The position numbers and the translations under genes were made by a program. The notes beneath the pieces are model-generated. The model saw only the letters and a list, made by a program, of their open reading frames with translations, was not told the DNA's origin and did not search any database. DNA of 64,000 nt from positions 6,221,001 through 6,285,000 of the forward strand of contig JARWIR010000010.1 in NCBI GenBank assembly GCA_029959085.1, in the 5' to 3' direction. This document shows, piece after piece, positions 35,587 through 46,841 of the stretch (the first letter of the stretch is position 1; each line of letters starts with the position of its first letter). Source of the DNA: Nemophila menziesii. Lineage: Eukaryota; Streptophyta; Magnoliopsida; Boraginales; Hydrophyllaceae.

Positions 35587-37156
35587 TGATGTCTCCCTAA
35601 TTGTTCTTATATTAGACCCTTGGGAGACATCATTTTTGGTGTTTATTTAATTAATTTGATAGACTTTTGTACTAAATATTCAATAATCCGGAATTTCCTT
35701 TTTATTTCTAGCATTTTTAATTTATTAAACTTTTACGCGTAATATTGGTATTTTTAGTGTAAAGTTTACAGGTTTTAGATGTTAGCTAGGAGAGGAATCC
35801 GAGGAGAAGGTCAAAGATCGTGAATTAGAGTCAAGACTTGAAGACAAATCCCGAAGATATTATTTTTAGAGCTGAAAATCCACTTTCCAGGCCATAGATT
35901 GCTGATTTCGAGGTGCTTAAGCGATGATTTAGCCGCTGACCTTTGAAGAGAAATCATTCCTTATCGAGTTACGGAAATTTAGCAACTGGAATGAGGTCAA
36001 TCGGAGTTGTAACGCATCGGGAAAAGCCGTTTTAGTGAAGGTGTATCAGCAGTTACGGGATTTTGGGCTTGGAAATTGGGCTTGGACATTTAATTAGTCT
36101 TTTATTTTCTGGTCCAAGCCCTAATCCGTTTTTACACTTATAAAAGGAGGTCTGGACTTCTATTTTTCACACAATTCACATTCCACAAGATTAAACACCA
36201 AAGAGAAGCAACAGAAGGAAGAAAGAAGAAGCTACAAGAGCTGGAGTGGGTCTATAGCTCCGTTCGTAGTCATTCCAATTCCGGAAATTAGGTACTTTTC
36301 GTATTTTAATTTTGTAAACAATATGAATTCCAATTCTTTTAATTTAGTTTTTAATTTTAATATGAGCTAAGCTTTCATTAGTGCTTGAGAACAAACAATG
36401 GGTGAATCCTACTTTTATTTTATAACGAATGTTGAATTTGGGTTTCTGTTAAATTAAATTAAATCAGGTCTTTTACTCTTTTCGACAATTTATGATTATT
36501 TACTGATTTTAGAGTCGCGAACTAAAATTAGGTATTAGTATCTAAGCTATTCCATATATGTGGCGTATGGATCATCTTGACGGGGGGTTTAGGTACAGAA
36601 TTAATTGTTCAATCTGGGATAAAAACTATTGATTCTGACGAACTTAGTTAATCCTAGGGCCAAAGTGGTAATAAATCTTAATCATCCAACGGTGGATCAT
36701 ATTTACCCTGACGGGACTAGTGACACTTTAGGATTGCCTTATAGTCCACCCTGACGGGGGTATAAGGAATTTAGAATCCCGACCATTGTAATTGACTGAT
36801 TTAGCCCTTAAACAACATAAGTTAGAAAGTAAAAGTAGGAGGATCCTTGCGTTCTCAAGTACTACATCTCATATTGCGTTTCCACTTATTTTACTTGCGT
36901 CTTAGCTTCTACTTGCATTTAATATTTGTCTTTCATTTATTTAGAATTAATAAACAAAACCAAACAAACAATTTTATTATCTTTTATTTGTCATAAGTGC
37001 ATCAATCACTACTTGCTAAACATTGTGATCAACCATCCGTCCTTGGAACGAATCTGTATTATCATACATACTACTTGGGACAACCGTACACTTGCGGTTG
37101 TGGTTCGATTAGCATTTGCATTTATTTTTAGAACACACAAAGGACCACCAAGTTTT
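35587..37156 (+). repeat. 5' LTR of element C
   Basis: Starts TGATGTCTCCCT. TATA box TATAAAAGG at 36139-36147. TGACGGGG-type motifs lie near 36578, 36636, 36709 and 36750. The right border is set by the primer site at 37157. Confidence 0.95.
36139..36147 (+). promoter_or_regulatory. TATA box in the 5' LTR of element C
   Basis: TATAAAAGG about 550 bases into the LTR, the expected place for the start of element transcription. The copy in the 3' LTR is at 47430-47438. Confidence 0.6.
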
Positions 37157-37174
37157 TGGCGCCGCTGTCGGGGA
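37157..37174 (+). other. Primer binding site of element C, tRNA-Asp type
   Basis: TGGCGCCGCTGTCGGGGA matches the 3' end of plant tRNA-Asp at 16 of 18 positions. It follows the LTR directly. Confidence 0.88.
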
Positions 37175-37284
37175 CGGTAGCGTGTGACCACGGTGTTTAT
37201 CCTTTAGTGATAAGTGCATTTATTTTATTTTATCAGTTTTACGCTTTTTGTTTGTTAGCTTTTTCAGGTTTTTAGGTTTGGTGT

Positions 37285-40200
37285 ATGCGAAGAAGGCTAT
37301 TCAAGGATCTAGAGCCAGCACCTCCGATCCTTAGTAATCCAGAATCATTGATCAGACTTGCGAACAGAAGAAGAAGAGAACGAGAAGCTTTAGAAGTAGA
37401 AGAATTAAGTAACAGAATGGAGAATATCATTATTCAAGGTCAATAGAATGGACAAGGCCAGTTAGATGCAAATGGCCAACCTTTAGCTCCAGGCGTTATT
37501 CCTCAAGTTCAACCACTAAATCCTAATCCTCCAGTCCAGATAGTGATGAATCATGATCCATGGTTCACTAATGGCCCTCCAGAAGTTCCATTCCGTGCTC
37601 CAGCTATAGGAGTAGGTGCTCCAGATATTGATGTTCCGAGATTCCGTCCAGATTCGGGTATGCTAGCTCAGTTCCAAAACTTTGGAAACTTTCGCGGAAG
37701 ACCATCGGAAGATCCTCTTAGAGCGGTACAGAAATTCAAACAGATATGTGATTCTTATATCACACAAGGGGTTTCAAGAGAACAGATGTATTTTGCTGCT
37801 TTCAAATTCTTTGTCATTGATGGAGCAAGTGAATGGCACGATACGCAAGATCCTACGAGGATTACCAATTGGGACCAATTAGAAATTGCTTTCTTTGACA
37901 GGTATTACCCAAGTAACATGAGGTTAGATGTTGAACTAGAATTGACACAATTCCGTCAAGAGTATGAGGAAACTGTGGGTAGGAGTTGGACAAGATTTCA
38001 GATGTGTTTGCGTAAAGTTCCTAATCATGGCTTTTCAGAACAACAACAGTTAAAGATCTTTTATAGAGGCCTTGATGGAACTTCGAGAGAAAAATTAGAT
38101 ACGCTATGTGGTGCAGGTTTTCTACAAGTTCAACCCGCTCATGCCAAAATTATTTTAGAGAGAACAGTCAAGAATGAAGTTGGGTGGAGCTCAGTGAGAA
38201 CACCAGTCAAGGGAGTAAATAATGTTGACATGGAAGAGAAATTTGCTACGTTTGAGAATAAAATCCAGAATACCATAGAGCAACAATTGAAGCAGCTTAC
38301 TCTAGCTGTGAAAGAAGGATTTTTGGGTAAGAAGGTAGCTGTGCATGCTGCACAAGAGGTGTATATGTGTTCGATTTGTAAGGTAGATGATCATGATGAG
38401 GAAAGTTGTCTGAATAACCAAGAATCAGTGAATTTTATGTCCAATAGAGGCAATTTCAATTCAAGTGGTAATGGATATCAGCCTAACAGAAACCATCCTG
38501 GGTTTCAATACTCAAATCCTAATGGGGCAGCCAATCCTACTTACGCGTATCAGCCGCGTCCTCAAGGCAACAACTATAATCCAAGACCACATAACAATCA
38601 TCAAGGAGGACAGAATCAAAACAATTATGTGCAAAGACAAGCTCCTCAGAATACCTACGATGAGAATTTAAACCAGAAAGCTCTACCTGCCCATCCACAA
38701 GAAGGAGTAATTACCCTTCAGAAAACCGTTGAAAATTTGATTGCTCTTCAAACACAAGCTTTGGAACGTCAGAACGCAGCTGAAGCAAATATGAAGATTT
38801 TCCAGAATCAGCTAAGTCAAATTAATAAACAGTTGAATCAGCGTCCACAAGGGCAACTTCCTAGCGATACGGAAAATCCAACACAACGTGAAGATTGCAA
38901 GGCTGTTACATTAAGAAGTGGTAAGAACCTCCCTCCACCTCCTTTTCCCGTTATGAAAGAGAAAGAAGTCCCAAGAAAAGAAAAGGAAGTGGGTGAGAAA
39001 GAGAAAGAGAATGAGAAAGATAGTGAGGTTGAAGAGATAGAAAGACCAAGAGAAATTCCGAAAAAGAGAGATGAAATTGTAAGCAATCGCCCTCCACCAC
39101 CGTTTCCATCGCGAGTTCAGAAAAAGGGTGATATGGTTGATTTTCAGAAGTTCTTTAATAGAGTGAGGGGTTTGAGTATTAATATTCCGTTACTTGAGGC
39201 GATTCGAGATATTCCCAAGTATACGAAGTTTTTGAAGAGGGCCCTCACTAATAAAAGGCCCTACTGTGTTAATGAGATGATTGGCCTTCCTGAAGAGTGT
39301 AGTGCGATTTGCCAGAGCAAATTACCTCCGAAGTTAGTTGATCCGGGGAGTTTCACGATTCCTATATCGATTGGAGAAGAATGGAAGGGAAAGGCACTAT
39401 GCGATTTGGGGGCAAGCATCAACTTGATGCCCAAGTCAGTCTTTGATAAGCTTAAAATTGGAAACGCAAGACCTACCTCTATGGTCTTGCAAATGGCGGA
39501 CAGGTCTCTTGCTCATCCTAAAGGCCGTATTGAGGATGTCCTTGTTAAGGCAGGTACACTTATATTTCCTGTTGATTTCGTAATTCTTGAATACAATGCA
39601 GATAGAAATGTCCCCATTATTTTGGGTAGACCCTTCCTAGCTACAGGGAGGACATTGATCGATGTAGAGAATGGCGAATTAACGATAAGGATACAAGATG
39701 AGGAAGTGAAATTCAATGTATTTCGAGCCATGAAATTCCCAGATTCTCAGGGTGATTGCTTCAGAATGGATGTAGTAGAGCAAGCATCGCAAGAGGTATT
39801 TAATTGTTTAAATTTTGATGATATCTTGCAGGCTGCTTTGACATTAGATTCACCTGAGATGATGGAGGAGCTTACAGAAACAGTGGCAGCTCTCAATTCT
39901 GAAAATCCGAAATATAGGCGTCTTGCCTATGAACCTGTGAGAGAACCGGGGGAGATTATTCCTAAAAAGAAACCTTCAATTGAATCTCCTCCGGAGTTGG
40001 AAGAAAAACCATTGCCAGCCCACTTAAGGTATGCTTATTTGGGTACTAATGAAACTCTACCTGTTATTGTTTCAGCTAATTTAACAGGTCCTCAAGAAGA
40101 TAAACTGTTGCGTGTGTTAAGAGCCAACAAAGAAGCAATAGGTTGGACAATTGCTGACATCAAAGGAATTAGTCCATCCTATTGTCAACACAAAATCATA

Positions 40201-42918
40201 CTAGAAGATGTTAATGCACGCTCAGTTGAAGGTCGGAGAAGATTAATGCCAGCCATGAAGGATGTGGTGAAGAAGGAGGTGATTGAGCTTTTAGATGCGG
40301 GGATTATTTATCCCATTTCGAGTAGTGAATGGGTGAGCCCAGTTCAGTGTGTACTGAAGAAAGGAGGAATTACAACAGTTCTTAATGATAAAAATGAAGC
40401 GATTCCTTCAAGAACGGTAGTTGGATGGAGAGTTTGCATGGATTACAGAAAGCTGAACAAGGCCACCAGAAAAGATCATTTCCCTTTGCCCTTCATCGAT
40501 CAAATGTTAGATAAATTAGCCGGAAGAGAGTACTATTGCTTCTTGGATGGTTACTCTGGGTACAATCAGATTTACGTGGCTCCAGAAGATCAACATAAGA
40601 CTACCTTTACATGCCCATTTGGTACTTTTGCATATCGCAGAATGCCATTTGGATTGTGTAACGCTCCCGCAACTTTTCAAAGGTGTATGATGGCCATCTT
40701 CTGGGACATGATAGATAATTTCCTTGAAGTGTTCATGGATGATTTCTCCGTGTTTGGTGATGATTTTGATATATGTTTGGATAACTTGGAGAAAGTGTTA
40801 GTGAGATGCAAGGAAACAGATCTGGTGCTCAACTGGGAGAAGTGTCATTTCATGGTTCGCGAAGGTATTGTTCTGGGTCACAAAGTTTCGAGTGTTGGTT
40901 TGGAGGTTGATAGAGCTAAGATAGAGGTAATTAAAACTCTTCCCCCTCCTGTTTCTGTTAAAGGGGTAAGGAGTTTTCTTGGCCATGCTGGCTTTTATAG
41001 GCGTTTTATTAAGGATTTCTCTAAGATTGCTAAACCGTTATGCAACTTACTCGAAAAGGATTGCAAATTCCTTTTTGATGAAGCTTGTTTAACGGCCTTC
41101 AAAGCAATCAAAGAAAAGCTTATTTCTGCTCCTATAGTGTTACCTCCAGATTGGAATTTACCGTTTGAGGTTATGTGTGATGCGAGTGATTTGTGTATGG
41201 GAGCTGTATTAGGACAGAGGAAAGAGAAAGTTTTTCATTCTATTTACTATGCTAGTAAAACTTTTAGTGGTGCTCAGATTAATTACACAGTTACAGAAAA
41301 AGAGTTGCTAGCAGTTGTCTATTCGTTTGATAAATTTCGCTCTTATCTTCTTGGAGCGAAAGTTATTGTTCATACAGATCATTCCGCGATCAGATTTCTT
41401 ATGGAGAAGAAAGATGCGAAACCAAGGTTAATCAGATGGGTGTTATTGCTTCAAGAGTTCGATTTAGAGATCAAAGATAGAAAGGGTTGTGAGAATCAGG
41501 TTGCAGATCATCTATCGCGCTTAGAGGGCTCAGAGATGAATAGTGGTACTGAAGCAGTTAGAGAAGAGTTTCCTGATGAGAGTTTATTCGTTGTTCGAGA
41601 TTATGAGGCTCCGTGGTATGCAGATATTGCGAATTTAGTGGTGAGTGGTGTTTTTCCTGAAGGTTCTACTTATCAAGAAAGAAAGAGGTTAGCTCATCGT
41701 GCTAGACAGTTCTTTTGGGAGGATCCGTTCCTCTATAAAGTTTGTGCTGACCAAATGATACGAAGATGTGTAGCAAGGGAAGAGACTCAAGCCATTATAG
41801 CTGGATGCCATGATTCATTATATGGAGGACATTTCAAAGGAGACAGAACTGCTGCAAAGGTATTTCAATCAGGTTTTTACTGGCCTTCTCTTATAAAAGA
41901 TTGTCATGAATATGTTAAGAAATGTACGAGATGCCAGTTTACCGGAAACATATCTAAGAGGGATGAGATGCAGCGTAATAATGTGTTAGAGGTTGAGATA
42001 TTCGATGTGTGAGGCATAGACTTTATGGGTCCGTTCGTTCCTTCAAATGGTAACCTCTATATCTTATTAGCTGTTGATTATGTGTCTAAGTGGGTAGAAG
42101 CGGTGGCTTTACCTACTAATGATTCACGAGTGGTGATCAAGTTCTTGAAATCACATATTTTCACTAGACATGGCACACCTAGAGTGATTATTAGCGATGG
42201 AGGATCTCATTTCGTTAATAAATATCTGAAGACTATTCTAGAGAAATATGGAGTTAGACACCGTGTTTCTACTGCGTATCATCCACAATCCAATGGTCAT
42301 GCTGAAGTTTCGAACCGTGAAGTCAAGTCAATCCTAGAGAAAACCGTTGGTCCTACAAGAAAAGATTGGTCAATGAAGTTGGATGATGCGTTGTGGGCCT
42401 ATCGTACTGCGTTCAAAACTCCAGTTGGTGCATCTCCCTATCGTATGGTGTATGGTAAGGCTTGTCACTTACCTTTAGAACTTGAAATGGGTGCCTATTG
42501 GGCAATTGCGCAGTTGAACTTAGATCCTATTTTAGCCGGAAAGAATCGTATGATGAAGCTTAATGAACTTGACGAATTCCGGTTGCATGCTTATGAAAAT
42601 GCCAAACTTTACAAAGAAAACACAAAGAAATGGCATGACAATCGGATTCGTCCAAAGAACTTTGAAGTGGGGCAAAAAGTATTAAAGTATAATTCGAAGT
42701 TCAGCAATTTTCCGGGTAAGTTAAGATCTAAGTGGTTAGGTCCATACATAGTGACCAAAGTTACACCTCATGGGGCGATAGAAATAGAACATCCGCTAGA
42801 GAACCGTACCTTTATGGTTAACGGTCACAGATTGAAGATATACCATGGAGGTGAAAATACCAATCGCTCGGAAGATCCACATCCCGGGGAGGTCATGTAT
42901 CTCCTCGAGACTCCTTAG
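37285..42918 (+). pseudogene. gag-pol polyprotein of element C, two in-frame stops
   Basis: One frame from ATG 37285 to TAG 42916-42918. It is interrupted by TAG at 37444-37446 in the Gag N-terminus and TGA at 42010-42012 at the start of the integrase core. The piece from ATG 37543 to 42012 has 1489 codons. Numbering from 37543: Gag domain about 45-190; CX2CX4HX4C zinc knuckle C276, C279, H284, C289; acidic/basic linker; aspartic protease with CDLGAS (D621) and IILGRPF; RT from about 900 with FMDD at 1064-1067; RNase H about 1200-1300 (CDAS, HTDH); integrase HHCC zinc domain from about 1423. After the stop, the frame continues with the rest of the integrase core ([21 protein letters not shown]) and a GPY-type C-terminus ([10 protein letters not shown]). 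The first catalytic Asp lies just after the TGA. No other interruption. Confidence 0.93.
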
Positions 42919-42933
42919 AAGCGTGAGGTAACC

Positions 42934-42950
42934 CGTCGAGCTTAACGACG
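42934..42950 (+). other. Hairpin just after pol (element C)
   Basis: CGTCG, 7-nt loop, CGACG, 15 bases after the pol stop and directly after GAGGTAACC. It is the equivalent of 5040-5060 in element B. Confidence 0.5.
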
Positions 42951-44081
42951 TTAAACAAAAGCCAATTACTTGTATATTAGCTGAGTTTTACATTTTTGCA
43001 ATTTAGATTAGTTTAATTTTCGTAATTGTATTGTTTTTATTAAGAAATGAGGAAGGGTAGTTGTTTTGATGATTTCAGGGGTAAAAAGGACTTGAGTTTG
43101 GGGTCGATTTAGCGAAAACAGAAGAAAAGTTGGTTGGATGTCCAGGAGAAACCGGGAACCCGGTTTCGCAAAACCGGGAACCCGGTTTTGGAGCTGGTAC
43201 CAACCATTTTCACGCAACACTTGGCGTTTTGGGGTAATGTCACAGCGTCGGAACCGGGAACCCGCATTTGGCAAAACCGGGTACCCGGTTTTGGTGCTGT
43301 GATTTCTGAAAAACTCTGACCCAGCGTTTTGGTGGCTTGCGTTTTCGTGCGTTTTGATTCGCGCCATCGACACAAATCCGGGTACCCGCATTTGGCAGAA
43401 CCGGGTACCCGGTTTCGGAGCTGTTGTCTTCAAATTTCTCTGGTCCAGCGTTTTGAGGTGCTGCGTTTTGGCGCGTTTTGACTCGCGCCATCGAGAAAAT
43501 CCGGGAACCCGCATTCCACAGAACCGGGTACCCGGTTTCGGCGAATAAAATCCCTGACCCCGCGTCTTGGGGTCCAGCGTTTTGGTGCGTTTTGAAAAAA
43601 AAAAAAAAAAAGTCCACAATTAATTTTTCCGCGCCGTCACAGCGACGCGGAACCGGGAACCCGGTTTGCCAAAACCGGGGACCCGGTTTGAAAGCTGTGA
43701 GAGGCGGTTTTGAGGTGTTTTAACCTAGTTTTCTTAGCCTCTTTTCCAAGTCTTTACCTAAAACGCACCAATAGCCTCCCCACCTCCGAAATTCATCTAC
43801 CAAAACACTATATATCATCAAATCCTACCCTCTTTCACCACAAAAACATAAGATCAACTCACCTCTTCTCCAAAATAACATCAAATCCTTAATTTTTCCC
43901 AAGATTCTTCTTCACCCAATTCCTTAAATTAAACCCAATTCTTTCTTCTCCCATACAAATTAACCAAGACCCATCTCATATTTCACCTAGTTCTTAAATT
44001 CTTAAACCTCAAAACATCAAAATTCTAAACTTTTCCTTAAGTTTTTCATTATTCGAAGTTTTGAGTTTGGGGTGAAAAGAG
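42951..44081 (+). repeat. GC word array and leader between pol and third ORF (element C)
   Basis: 43092-43105 is a polypurine-like copy. 43146-43692 holds about five units of 100-120 bases, each with one or two copies of AACCGGGAACCCGGTTT or AACCGGGTACCCGGTTT and the phrase CAGCGTTTTG...GCGTTTTGA. The 203-codon minus-strand frame here only translates the repeat. 43700-44060 is the C/A-rich leader. TTGAGTTTGGGGT (44061-44073) lies just before the ATG. Confidence 0.85.
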
Positions 44082-45398
44082 ATGACTAATAGAACCGGTG
44101 ATTTTCGAAGAACTGCTCCTAGAAGAAAGACCACCATTGGTGGTTCTCACGAACAAGCTATTGAGATTCCTGATTCGCGTCCTAAACGAAAAATTGACGA
44201 AGTTAAGCTTGATTCTAACAGAAAAGAAATCACAGGTCTAAAGAGAAGATTGATTGATGAGATTGAAAGTGAGAAGGAACCAGAAGAGGAAATTGCGAAG
44301 AACATTGAGAAGGAAACTGAACAAGAGATTCCGGAAGCACCCGTTCAAAAACCTCCGCGTATGAAGATGTGGGCCCACAAGCCTAAGAGGGTTTACACTT
44401 GTTGGAATACTCAGGTTCGTGAAAGAATTGAATTTTTGAAATTTGGTGAGGAGACGAATTTTCCTAAGGGTATTATGAGTAGTGATTACAAGGAATATGC
44501 TGTGACATGTGCTAAGTTTGGTTGGCAAGAGTTACAAGAAAGGAAGCTTGAGTTTATTCCTACTTTTGTGCGAGAATTTTACGAAGGTTTAGCTACCTCC
44601 CATGATGCCATTGATATTCGCAAAAAGGTAGTTCCTTTCTCTACTGAACTTATTCGGAAATCATTGAAACTACCCAACTTTTCTGGAACATGCCCCTTCC
44701 AAGAAACTCTTAATGACCCTTCTTTTGATTTTGAACCCCTTTGGGGGACCGTTCTTGTTAATGGGACTAGCCCAATTCCTGAAGGTGAAAGGTATCCTGG
44801 ACAGTTTTACAGCAGTAGTTTGACACCTCGTGCTAAGGTTTGGTCTCGTTTCATAATACCCACTTTCTTTGGTATTAAACACACTTCTGAGTTGAAGAAA
44901 GAGCACATATTTGTTATTAAGTGTATTTTGGAGGAGAAACCATTTGATGTTGCTAAGATCATTTATGATACGATCATGGAGTTCGCGAAATCACCAATGA
45001 AACAACAAAATCTGAAGTTTCCTTGTACTATTACTCAGTTGTGTTTAGACGCAAAGATTCCGCGTAAGGACGCAGATATTGATACTGTTTCAGTTGGTGT
45101 GAGTATAGCTTTGAGCACAATCAAGAACATCCATGAAGAAGCAACACGAACTACAAGAAGTCCGAGAACTCCTCAATCAAAGAAAGTGAAAACTGTACCT
45201 GAGTTGGAAGCGAAGATTCAGGTGTTGGAAGAGAATCAGAAGAGGATGATTGCTACCTTGGGAAACGTTACAAAAGAATTGGCCCTACTTCGAAATTTAA
45301 TCCTAGGCGTAAATACACTTCAAAACGCGATTTATGATGCTGTTACGCGAGATAAAGGTCCAGAACGCAACACCGATAACCAGCCTCGCGCTGGTTAA
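44082..45398 (+). CDS. Third ORF, env-like position, putative plant transposon protein domain (element C)
   Basis: Intact, 438 residues. The N-terminal third is basic and low in complexity (about 1-105). The middle (about 125-330) has YAVTCAKFGWQELQERKL, FVREFYEGLA, VVPFSTELIRKSLKLP and WSRFIIPTFF, the pattern of the 'putative plant transposon protein' domain of Athila-like elements. The C-terminus (about 365-410) is a predicted coiled coil (VPELEAKIQVLEENQKRM). There is no signal peptide and no membrane segment, so the old label 'envelope' is not supported by the sequence. It is the only fully open frame of element C and aligns with the broken B copy (6067-7266). The preceding leader suggests a separate or spliced mRNA. 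Function unknown. Confidence 0.8.
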   Translation: MTNRTGDFRRTAPRRKTTIGGSHEQAIEIPDSRPKRKIDEVKLDSNRKEITGLKRRLIDEIESEKEPEEEIAKNIEKETEQEIPEAPVQKPPRMKMWAHKPKRVYTCWNTQVRERIEFLKFGEETNFPKGIMSSDYKEYAVTCAKFGWQELQERKLEFIPTFVREFYEGLATSHDAIDIRKKVVPFSTELIRKSLKLPNFSGTCPFQETLNDPSFDFEPLWGTVLVNGTSPIPEGERYPGQFYSSSLTPRAKVWSRFIIPTFFGIKHTSELKKEHIFVIKCILEEKPFDVAKIIYDTIMEFAKSPMKQQNLKFPCTITQLCLDAKIPRKDADIDTVSVGVSIALSTIKNIHEEATRTTRSPRTPQSKKVKTVPELEAKIQVLEENQKRMIATLGNVTKELALLRNLILGVNTLQNAIYDAVTRDKGPERNTDNQPRAG

Positions 45399-45460
45399 GA
45401 TACGTTTTCTAAACTTTCCTCTTAGTGTATATTAGTTTAAATGCTTTATTGAGTCTTTTC

Positions 45461-45480
45461 GAGTCGTGGGGACACGGCTC
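45461..45480 (+). other. Hairpin after the third ORF (element C)
   Basis: GAGTCGTG, GGGA, CACGGCTC with one G-U pair, followed by ATTTTT and a polypurine-like copy (45485-45497). Confidence 0.65.
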
Positions 45481-46841
45481 ATTTTTGAGTTTGGGATGGG
45501 GTTCGTTGCCTCATCCCAGTTTTTATGTGTTATTTGCTTTATTTGCTTTCAATAAAAGAATTTTCGGAGTTGCGTTTGACTATAGAAATTTTTAAATATC
45601 CCTTTAAGCATACTTTTGATAAATCTATGATAGTAAATAGTGGACTTTAGGGAATGATATAAAACGCACTTACAATTGCATGCGAACATAGGTAATTGAT
45701 AGGAAAAATTAATGAACAATGCAAATGAAGTAAGCTTGTACTCAAGGAATATGTTTGGTGTGTAGAACGTGAAATCCTAATTAGTAGAGAACCCACCTAG
45801 ATATGAACTAAAGACAAGCTATGTACTTAGGAAAATGATAGGGGCAGTTCTTTGTTAGCCATTTGTGCCTTTTTAGCCTTCTATCCCTTGTATTAATTAT
45901 TATCCGTCTTAGCCCACTTTGAGCCTGTAGCCTTTTCTTTGTAGCCGCGATATAAGCCATTATCCCTTAGATTATTAGGCATGACCATATGACCCGCACT
46001 TGAATCACAATCCTGAGACATGTCTCGAGCTTGAGTTTGGGGTGGTGGGACCACATATGGGGAATTAAATGGGTAGGGATCGATGTGCTTTGTATTGTAG
46101 CACAATTGCAGATGATATATACTTGTAACCCTTTGCCGGGAATGAAGAAAAATGAAAAAGAAAGAAAAAAATGAAAAATTTTGAAAAATCATACAGTAGG
46201 AACCGGGAACCCGGATTCGTCACCGGGTACCCGGTTTGCTTCTGTACAAAAAAAAGAAAAAAAAAGAGAAAAGAAAAGAAAAGGAAAAATATGAATGAGT
46301 AAAACATCCGACAAAGTGGAATTTTCTGAATATCATCTTATTTATAGTGGGTAGACATGGGACGCTAAATTAGTGCGTATATGGGTGAGTGAGAACATCT
46401 TTTTGAGCGATAACTCAAGCTCGAGGACATTGTTGATGGTAAGTGAGGAGAGAGCCAAAAGCTCACTTCAAATTTACCAAATATACATCCACACCTGTCC
46501 TTAAGCCAATATTATAACCGTAAAGACCTCGTGATTCCTAAGTGCATAGTGAATTTATTATTCTGTTGATAGGGAATACACTAGGTGGAGCGTTCAAAGC
46601 GAGTTAGGATTAATGACCACCCTATAGCCATCATACAGAGATGAGTACAAGTGTAACCTTCAAGCATTGCGACTTTAATTTTATGATTGAGATTATTTAT
46701 GTTTGATGTTGCATGATTAGTGTATGTGTATATTAATTTCTAGAGTTTGCTATATGAGATTTATTTTGAGAATTGCTTTAGGGTTTATTTGCTAGCTTCT
46801 ATTTGTTTATACGCTTAATTCTACCCCTTTGTTTTGTTTTA
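45481..46841 (+). other. 3' noncoding region of element C
   Basis: No gene. It contains a polypurine-like copy (46031-46043); CTTTGCCGGG (46131-46140), which can pair with TCCGACAAAG (46307-46316); two word copies of the element's array lying inside that loop (46200-46240); and GTGAGGAGAGAGCCAAAAGC from about 46442. Confidence 0.65.

Noticed and set aside
37444..37446. TAG in gag of element C as a programmed leaky stop (CAA before TAG)
   Set aside because: The bases after the stop do not fit the known readthrough context, and element A has no stop in that region. Simple mutation is more likely.
43008..43619. 203-codon minus-strand frame and several plus-strand frames across the GC word array
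   Set aside because: They translate the repeated words in several frames at once, giving PGTRFC-type periodic peptides. No domain and no start context.
43146..43692. CRISPR-like array of repeats and spacers
   Set aside because: Plant nuclear DNA, palindromic words of unequal spacing, no cas genes, and the array belongs to a retrotransposon.
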